From Actinomyces sp. (GTDB lineage: Bacteria; Actinomycetota; Acidimicrobiia; Acidimicrobiales; Aldehydirespiratoraceae), in contig RFFY01000323.1 in assembly GCA_003697065.1 (NCBI GenBank), forward strand, positions 1 through 6,505: a stretch of DNA of 6,505 bases, given 5' to 3'. Below, piece after piece: positions 1 to 4,795 of the stretch (positions within the stretch are counted from its first letter, which is position 1; every line of letters begins with the position of its first letter). Under the pieces are notes generated by a model, which saw only the letters and a program-made list of their open reading frames with translations, did not search any database and was not told the DNA's origin. A program made the position numbers and the translations under genes.

Positions 1-1
1 C

Positions 2-910
2 CTTCTCGAGCGCACCGTGGGCATCGCCGCCCAGCGCGTCCTGCCCCCCTACACCCGCCAGCGCTTCTCGACCTGGTTCCGCCGCCGGCGACCCGCCCTG
101 GGACGGGAGCGCCAGGGTGGCGCCACCGTGTTCCCCACCTGCCTCGTCGAGTACCAGGACGCCGGCGTCGGCCACGACCTGGTGAAGGTCTACGAGCGCA
201 ACGGGATCGAGTGCTCCCTGCCCGACGGTCTCGTGTGCTGCGGCGCTCCCCACCTGCACCGCGGCGACGTCGATCAGTTCCGGCGCAACGCCGAGCGCAA
301 CCTCGGGATCCTGGCCGGGGCGCTGCGCGAGGCCGAGGCCCGCGGCGACGAGGCCGTGGTGGTCGTGCCCGAACCCACCTGCAGCTATGTGCTCAAGTTC
401 GACTACCCCGACTACGTGGGCGGGCCCGACGCCGAGTACGTGGCCGAACGCACCCGTGACGCCGCCGAACACCTCGTCGAGTTCCGCAAGCGTGACGACA
501 CCAGCTTCGACGAGGACTTCACCGGCGAGGTCCCCGAGGCCATCACCTACCACGCCCCGTGCCACCTGAGGGCCCAGAACATCGGCCTCAAGAGCCGCGA
601 CCTGCTCAAGCTGACCGGGGCCCGCGTGAGCGTGGTCGCCGAATGCTCCGGCATCGACGGCACCTGGGGACTGCGGGCCGAGAATCTCGAGTCCGCCCGC
701 AAGGTGGCGGCCAAGATGGCCGCCGCCATCGACAAGGCGGGCAACGACACCGTCGCCGGCGACTGCTCCCTCGCCAACGGGGCGATCGTGCTGGAGACCG
801 GTCGGGTTCCCCGCCACCCCCTCCAGATCCTCGCCCGCGCCTACGGCATCCCCGAAGAGCCCGGCGTGCCGCGTCTCCAGCCCCCCGCCGACACCGACGC
901 CGACGACTGA
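2..910 (+). CDS. HdrD/GlpC-like iron-sulfur (CCG-domain) protein, 5' partial
   Basis: This is the C-terminal 302 residues of a heterodisulfide-reductase/GlpC-type Fe-S oxidoreductase. The frame is open to the left edge, so the GTG at 17 is probably an internal Val and the true start, usually with ferredoxin-like 4Fe-4S motifs, lies outside. Two cysteine-rich CCG domains are visible. Numbering from that Val, the first has C42, C74-C75-G and C122 (EPTCSYV). The second has C182 (HAPCH), C210 in ECSGIDGTWG, and C250 (GDCSLANG). The second domain has CS instead of CC, and both CxxC-like ends keep only one Cys, so its cofactor may differ from a classical CCG cluster. The family passes electrons between Fe-S clusters or quinone/disulfide partners, and the physiological partner here is unknown. 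DUF3501 follows after 29 bases, which points to the rubrerythrin-associated subgroup rather than true GlpC. The family call is strong and the electron donor unassigned. Confidence 0.85.
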   Translation, partial: LLERTVGIAAQRVLPPYTRQRFSTWFRRRRPALGRERQGGATVFPTCLVEYQDAGVGHDLVKVYERNGIECSLPDGLVCCGAPHLHRGDVDQFRRNAERNLGILAGALREAEARGDEAVVVVPEPTCSYVLKFDYPDYVGGPDAEYVAERTRDAAEHLVEFRKRDDTSFDEDFTGEVPEAITYHAPCHLRAQNIGLKSRDLLKLTGARVSVVAECSGIDGTWGLRAENLESARKVAAKMAAAIDKAGNDTVAGDCSLANGAIVLETGRVPRHPLQILARAYGIPEEPGVPRLQPPADTDADD

Positions 911-939
911 CCACGACCCCCACCGCCTCGGACACCGCC

Positions 940-1527
940 ATGACCAAGCTCACCCTCGACGACATCGCCGACGCCCGGGCCTACGAACGCGAACGCGACG
1001 ACTTCCGCCGTCACGTCATCGAGCTGAAGAAGCGGCGCCGCGTCGCCGTCGGGCCCCTCGTGTCGTTCGTCTTCGAGAACCGCGACACCATCCGCTTCCA
1101 GATCCAGGAGATGGCCCGGGTCGAGCGCCTCTTCAGCGACGAGGCGATCCAGACCGAGCTCGACATCTACAACCCCTTGATCCCCGAGCCCGGCGAACTG
1201 GTGGCGACCATGTTCATCGAGTTCACCTCCGACGCCGAACAGCGCGAGTGGAAGCCCCGCCTCATCGGGATCCTCGACGAGGTCTGGCTCGAACTCGGCG
1301 AGCGTCGCGTGCGTGCCGTCCTCGACGAGGACCACGCCGAGATGCTCACCCGCGAGGTGCCGCCCTCGGTCAACTTCCTGCGCTGGCGCCTCGACGACGA
1401 CGACATCGCCGTCCTCGAGGCCGGCCCCGTGGCCCTCGCCATCACCCACCCCAACTACACCCACCGCGCCGAACTCGCCCCCGAGACGGTGGCCGAGCTC
1501 CTCAGCGACGCCCGCCACGGGGGCTGA
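940..1527 (+). CDS. DUF3501 family protein
   Basis: This 195-residue protein of unknown function is recognised as DUF3501. Diagnostic parts are a basic N-terminal stretch (KKRRRVAVG, residues 30-38), FENRDT (45-50) followed by QIQEMARVE (54-62), the YNPLIP segment (77-82), a short IEF strand, and a C-terminal THPNYTH (169-175). It has no cysteines, signal peptide or membrane segment, so it is probably a soluble cytoplasmic protein that binds no Fe-S cluster itself. The ATG at 940 gives the length usual for the family. Longer in-frame upstream readings overlap the Fe-S gene and are low-complexity Arg/Pro. No clear Shine-Dalgarno sequence precedes the ATG, so translation may be coupled to the Fe-S gene that stops 29 bases earlier. 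The two genes are probably co-transcribed. DUF3501 genes commonly adjoin HdrD-like and rubrerythrin genes, which suggests a peroxide or redox role, but no activity can be stated. Confidence 0.85.
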   Translation: MTKLTLDDIADARAYERERDDFRRHVIELKKRRRVAVGPLVSFVFENRDTIRFQIQEMARVERLFSDEAIQTELDIYNPLIPEPGELVATMFIEFTSDAEQREWKPRLIGILDEVWLELGERRVRAVLDEDHAEMLTREVPPSVNFLRWRLDDDDIAVLEAGPVALAITHPNYTHRAELAPETVAELLSDARHGG

Positions 1528-1548
1528 CGGACCTCCCCTCGTGCGGGC

Positions 1549-1578
1549 TTGGCCGGGCGGCCGGGGCAGGGACATACT
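1549..1578 (+). promoter_or_regulatory. Candidate promoter of the whiB-like gene
   Basis: TTGGCC at 1549-1554 and CATACT at 1573-1578 are separated by 18 bases and resemble sigma-70-type -35 and -10 elements. CATACT is one of the few AT-richer hexamers in this intergenic stretch. It would place the transcription start near 1585, about 49 bases before the WhiB start codon. This is inferred from sequence only. Confidence 0.4.
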
Positions 1579-1586
1579 CGCCGCAA

Positions 1587-1605
1587 CGAGCGGATCGTCC
1601 GCTCG
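1587..1605. promoter_or_regulatory. Perfect 19-bp dyad, candidate operator or 5' UTR hairpin
   Basis: The arms CGAGCGGA and TCCGCTCG are exact reverse complements around a TCG centre. The dyad begins about two bases after the transcription start predicted from the CATACT element. As DNA it could be an operator for a dimeric repressor. As RNA it would be an 8-bp stem with a 3-base loop at the extreme 5' end of the whiB-like transcript. It lies between genes, so codon constraints do not explain it. Confidence 0.45.
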
Positions 1606-1633
1606 CCGGCGACGCGATCTCGAGGAGCGCCTC

Positions 1634-1870
1634 ATGCAGCCGAGCTGGCGGCGCCGGGCCGCATGTGCCGGGCTCGCCGCCGACCTGTTCTTCCCCGACG
1701 ACGACGACCCGGCCACGGCGGCCAAGGCGGTGTGCGGACGATGTGAGGTGCGGGTCCAGTGCCTCGACCACGCCCTGTCGCGGCGGGAACGGGCCGGGGT
1801 GTGGGGCGGGACGACCGAGCGCGAACGACGTCGTATCCTGCGGCGTCGACGTCGCCGCCGGTCGGCGTGA
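1634..1870 (+). CDS. WhiB-like (Wbl) iron-sulfur transcriptional regulator
   Basis: This 78-residue protein is a compact member of the actinobacterial Wbl family. Wbl proteins carry an O2- and NO-sensitive [4Fe-4S] cluster and often act with the principal sigma factor. The four cluster cysteines are C11, C34, C37 and C43, in the standard C-x22-C-x2-C-x5-C arrangement. The family beta-turn GVWGG is at residues 55-59, followed by the basic TERERR segment. LFFPDDDD (18-25) matches the usual acidic stretch after the first Cys. The C-terminus ends in a very Arg-rich tail (seven consecutive Arg, 70-76), likely the DNA-contacting end. The ATG at 1634 is supported by GAGGAG at 1622-1627, six bases upstream. 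A candidate promoter and a perfect dyad precede it, and the trpD-like gene starts 34 bases after its stop, so the two may be co-transcribed. The subclass cannot be fixed from sequence alone. Confidence 0.93.
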   Translation: MQPSWRRRAACAGLAADLFFPDDDDPATAAKAVCGRCEVRVQCLDHALSRRERAGVWGGTTERERRRILRRRRRRRSA

Positions 1871-1904
1871 TGCGCCCCCGGTCCCCACATCTGCTGGAGT
1901 CCCG

Positions 1905-2942
1905 ATGACCACACTCGACGAGCTGGGCGGCTGGCCCACCGTGCTCGACCGCCTCACCCGCGGTCTCGACCTCGATGCCGAACAGGCGGGAGCCGCCCTC
2001 ACCGCCATGCTCGCCGACGACGCCACCCCCGCCCAGATGGCGGGCTTCATCGTCGCCATGCGGGTGAAGGGCGAGTCGGTCGCCGAGATGAGCGGCATGG
2101 TCGAGGCCATGCGCGACGCCGCCGTCCCCCTGACGGTGCCCGCCGACGCCATCGACATCGTGGGTGTCGGGGGCTCACCCAGCCGTCGCGAGTCCGCCCT
2201 CAACGTGTCGACCATGGCGTCGGTCGTGGCGGCCGCCGCCGGCGCCGTCGTGTGCAAGCACGGCAACCGGCGGGCGTCGTCGACCTCGGGGAGCTTCGAT
2301 CTGCTCGAGGCGCTGGGCGTGGGCATCGACCTGGGACCCGACGAGGTCGAACGGTGCGTGGCCGAGGTCGGTCTGGCTTTCGTGTTCGCCCGTACCTTCC
2401 ACCCCGCCATGCGTCACGTGGCGCCCGTGCGGGCCGAGCTCGGGATCCCCACGGTCTTCAACGTCCTCGGACCCCTGTCGCACCCCGGCCGGCTGACCCG
2501 ACAGGTGATCGGTGTGGCCGACTGGGGGATCGCCGACCGCATGATCCGCGTCCTGGCCGCCACCGGCTCGCGCCGGGCGTGGCTGGTGCACGGGGCGGGA
2601 GGCCTCGACGAGCTCACCACCACCGGGACCTCCCGTGTGCTCGAGCTCGACGAGGGCGAGATCACCGAGCGCTTCGTCGACGCCACCGATGTCGGTCTCG
2701 CCCGTGCCACCCCGGAGCAGCTGGCGGGCGGTGACGCCGCCGCCAACGCCGAGATCGCCCGTCGGGTGTTCGCCGGCGAGAGCGGGCCCCACCGCGACAT
2801 CGTGGTGCTGAACGCCGCCGCCGGCTTGGTCGTGGCCGGTGTGGCCGCCGACCTCGCCGACGGCGTGGAACGCGCCGCCGAGGCACTCGACAGCGGGGCA
2901 GCGGCGGCCAAGCTCGCCGCCCTGGTGGCCGCCACCACCTGA
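1905..2942 (+). CDS. trpD: Anthranilate phosphoribosyltransferase-like protein (TrpD family)
   Basis: This 345-residue protein has normal TrpD length. TrpD joins anthranilate to PRPP in the second step of tryptophan synthesis. An all-alpha N-terminal domain (about 1-75) is followed by the phosphoribosyltransferase-fold domain. Conserved motifs include NVST (100-103), KHGNRRASSTSGS (118-130), HPAMRHVAPVRAELG (166-180), FNVLGPLSHP (185-194), the metal-binding GLDELTTT (233-240) and QLAGGD (272-277). The unusual part is the PRPP glycine loop. The usual GTGGDG is here GVGGSPSRRES (87-97), with Thr to Val, Asp to Ser and about three extra residues before NVST. The anthranilate-side motifs remain, so it may still be a true TrpD with a variant PRPP site. 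It could also be a paralogue with another acceptor substrate, and no other trp gene is in view. The ATG at 1905 has GGAG at 1896-1899. The C-terminal stop falls just before a hairpin region shared with the converging gene. Confidence 0.87.
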   Translation: MTTLDELGGWPTVLDRLTRGLDLDAEQAGAALTAMLADDATPAQMAGFIVAMRVKGESVAEMSGMVEAMRDAAVPLTVPADAIDIVGVGGSPSRRESALNVSTMASVVAAAAGAVVCKHGNRRASSTSGSFDLLEALGVGIDLGPDEVERCVAEVGLAFVFARTFHPAMRHVAPVRAELGIPTVFNVLGPLSHPGRLTRQVIGVADWGIADRMIRVLAATGSRRAWLVHGAGGLDELTTTGTSRVLELDEGEITERFVDATDVGLARATPEQLAGGDAAANAEIARRVFAGESGPHRDIVVLNAAAGLVVAGVAADLADGVERAAEALDSGAAAAKLAALVAATT

Positions 2943-2943
2943 T

Positions 2944-2974
2944 CCGACGTCCTGATGCGACGTCGGGCGTCAGG
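2944..2974. terminator. Convergent intergenic hairpins, candidate bidirectional terminator
   Basis: Two overlapping stems occupy the gap between the converging trpD-like and nuclease genes. Stem A pairs CCGACGT (2944-2950) with ACGTCGG (2960-2966), a perfect 7-bp stem with a 9-base loop. Stem B pairs CCTGATGC (2951-2958) with GCGTCAGG (2967-2974), 8 pairs including one G-U. They cannot form together. Neither is followed by a U-run. Actinobacterial terminators often lack one, so termination is plausible but unproven. Confidence 0.4.
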
Positions 2975-4721
2975 CCACCCGACGCCAGCCGCGGCGTCCC
3001 CGGTCGGCACGGGTGTCGAGGGCGAGCCCGGTGCGTCGGCTCGCCCGCCGCGAGGGGGTGGCACGGGCGGGGGTGAAGGAGGGCAGAGCCACGGCGGGAT
3101 CGGCGTAGACACCCTCGACGTCGACGAGTCGGACCTCGTGGGCGTGCTCGTCGAGCCAGGCGGCCACACAGGCGAGCTCGTCGGCCTCGCGGGGACCGGG
3201 CACCCAGTGGCCGGCGGCGACGAGGCGGGGCGGGTCGGGGGAACGGGCCGGCGGAGGCAGGGGATCGAGATCCAAGGTGGCGGTCGACCCGCAGGCACCG
3301 GCGCCCACGAACAGGCCCCGGTCGAGTTCGACCCAGGTCCCGTCCACGACGAAGCGCACCCGACCCGCCGCCCGCAGACGCTCGAAACGCCGTTGGCGTC
3401 GCAGGGTGGCCGACAACACCGCCGCCCGGTCCCGGGTCTCGGCCGCCTCCTCGTAGCGCTCGGCGGCGGCCAGGGAGGCGAGGCGGGCCTCGAGCGGAGC
3501 GAGGAGGAGGTCGGGGCGGGTGGTGAGGGCGGTGACGAGGTGTGTGACGATTCGCCGGTACTCGTCGGGTGGCGTGAAGCCCGAACACGGGCAGGCCGCC
3601 ACACCGATCTGGGCGGGGGTGCAGACACCGGCTCGGGGGGTGGCGGTGGAGCGCAGGGTGCAGCGTCGGATGGGCGAGACGCTGTGGATCGCCTCGACCA
3701 GACGGCGGGCCCGGGCCGTCGAGGCCACGGGGCCGAGATACAGGGAGCCGTCGTCGCGGGGCGAACGGACGATGCTGAGGCGGGGATGGCGCTCGCCGAG
3801 GGTGAGCTTGACGTAGCGGTAGCGGGAGGCGGTGGTGCCCTGGCGGTTGAAGCGGGGGAGGTGGCGGTGGATGAGGCGGATCTCGCGCACGGCGGCCTCG
3901 AGGGAGTTGTGGCACACGCGATGGTCGATGCGCGCCGTCTCGCGCAGGAGCTGGGACACCTTGCGGCGCTCGTCGCCGGAGAAGTAGGAGCGGACCCGGC
4001 TGCGCAGGTCGGAGGCCTTGCCGACGTAGAGGATCTCGCCCCGGGCATCGAGCATGGCGTACACACCGGGTGCGTGGGGGAGATCCTCGGTCAGGCGCAG
4101 CTTGGCGGCCTGGGGGTGACCGGCGATGGTGGGCAGGCTGACCAGGTCGGACAGGCCACTGACCCCCAGTGCCGAGGCCCGTTCGATGAGGGCGTGGAGC
4201 AGGTCGCCGGTGGCGAGGGCGTCGTCGAGGGCGCGGTGGCTGGGCCGGTGGTCGAGGCGGAGACGCTCGGCGAGGGTGGCCAGCTTGCAGTTGGGGACCT
4301 CGGCGGCGAGGAGGCGCCGGGCCAGAGCCAGGGTGTCGAGTCGGCGGTTGGTCAGGCGGGGGTGACCGTGGCGTTCGAGGGCGGCGTCGAGGAAGGAGAC
4401 GTCGAAGCGGACGTTGTGGCCGACGACGACGGCGTCGCCGCAGAACTCGAGGAAGGAGGGGAGCACGGCCCCGATGCGGGGCGCCCGCCGCACCATGGCC
4501 TCGGTGATACCGGTGAGAACGGTGATCTCGGGAGGGATGGCGCACCCCGGGTCGACGAGGGTCTGGTAGGTGCCGAGACACTCGCCGCCGCGCAGCTTGA
4601 CGGCGCCGATCTCGGTGATGGCGCAGTCGGCGGCGGAACCGCCGGTGGTCTCGAGGTCGACGACGCAGAAGGTGACCTCGTGCAGGGGCGTGCCGAGATC
4701 GTCGAGGCTGCGCTGGTGCAT
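2970..4721 (-). CDS. DEDD exonuclease / GIY-YIG (Cho/UvrC-like) DNA-repair nuclease
   Basis: This 583-residue two-nuclease fusion is typical of actinobacteria. Residues 15-185 form a DnaQ-like 3'-5' exonuclease of the DEDDh type: D22 and E24 (VDLETTGG), H102-N103 with D107 (GHNVRFD), and H162 with D167 (HRALDD). Residues 214-292 form a UvrC/Cho GIY-YIG domain: PGVY (218-221), LYVGKASDLRSRV (231-243) and E280, followed by LPRFN. A Cys region follows (C354, C367, C377, C379), then a UVR-like helix pair (ERYEEAAETRD, 421-431). The last ~140 residues are not assignable. The UvrC RNase-H-like and helix-hairpin-helix domains are absent. It probably makes a Cho-like damage-side incision combined with end trimming. 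The ATG at 4721 was chosen because AAGGTGG lies five bases upstream and the protein reads well from there. An in-frame ORF continues upstream but would run into the neighbouring oxidoreductase. A LexA-type box lies 15 bases upstream of the ATG, suggesting SOS control. Confidence 0.9.
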   Translation of the reverse strand: MHQRSLDDLGTPLHEVTFCVVDLETTGGSAADCAITEIGAVKLRGGECLGTYQTLVDPGCAIPPEITVLTGITEAMVRRAPRIGAVLPSFLEFCGDAVVVGHNVRFDVSFLDAALERHGHPRLTNRRLDTLALARRLLAAEVPNCKLATLAERLRLDHRPSHRALDDALATGDLLHALIERASALGVSGLSDLVSLPTIAGHPQAAKLRLTEDLPHAPGVYAMLDARGEILYVGKASDLRSRVRSYFSGDERRKVSQLLRETARIDHRVCHNSLEAAVREIRLIHRHLPRFNRQGTTASRYRYVKLTLGERHPRLSIVRSPRDDGSLYLGPVASTARARRLVEAIHSVSPIRRCTLRSTATPRAGVCTPAQIGVAACPCSGFTPPDEYRRIVTHLVTALTTRPDLLLAPLEARLASLAAAERYEEAAETRDRAAVLSATLRRQRRFERLRAAGRVRFVVDGTWVELDRGLFVGAGACGSTATLDLDPLPPPARSPDPPRLVAAGHWVPGPREADELACVAAWLDEHAHEVRLVDVEGVYADPAVALPSFTPARATPSRRASRRTGLALDTRADRGRRGWRRVA

Positions 4722-4736
4722 CCCTTCCACCTTCTC

Positions 4737-4750
4737 CGAACAGACGTTCG
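4737..4750. promoter_or_regulatory. LexA/SOS box upstream of the exonuclease-GIY-YIG gene
   Basis: CGAAC-AGAC-GTTCG is a perfect 5+4+5 palindrome. It matches the Gram-positive LexA consensus CGAACRNRYGTTCG, including the R-N-R-Y core, and the inner part of the mycobacterial TCGAAC-N4-GTTCGA box. It sits 15 bases upstream of the nuclease ATG on the minus strand, just before the ribosome binding site. A TTGACG sequence (4752-4757, minus strand) abuts it and could be a -35 element, although no convincing -10 is present. LexA bound here would block transcription until DNA damage. Confidence 0.75.
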
Positions 4751-4795
4751 CCGTCAAGCATCCCCACCGGTGCCGGAGGTGGCGGAGGAGGCGGG

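Noticed and set aside
1834..1839. TATCCT inside the whiB 3' end as a -10 element for trpD
   Set aside because: No recognisable -35 at 16-18 bases upstream, and the hexamer falls naturally in Ile-Leu codons of the WhiB tail.
841..1914. Minus-strand open frame opposite DUF3501 and WhiB
   Set aside because: Low-complexity Arg/Gly/Val translation opposite two clear protein families; an antisense shadow.
3115..3124. TCGACGTCGA palindrome as a regulatory site
   Set aside because: It lies inside the nuclease coding region in Val-Asp-Val codons; such GACGTC repeats are common in GC-rich Asp/Val coding sequence.
4764..4782. CCACC...GGTGG hairpin between the oxidoreductase and nuclease genes as a terminator
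   Set aside because: Only a 5-bp stem with a 9-base loop and no U-run; expected by chance at this GC content.
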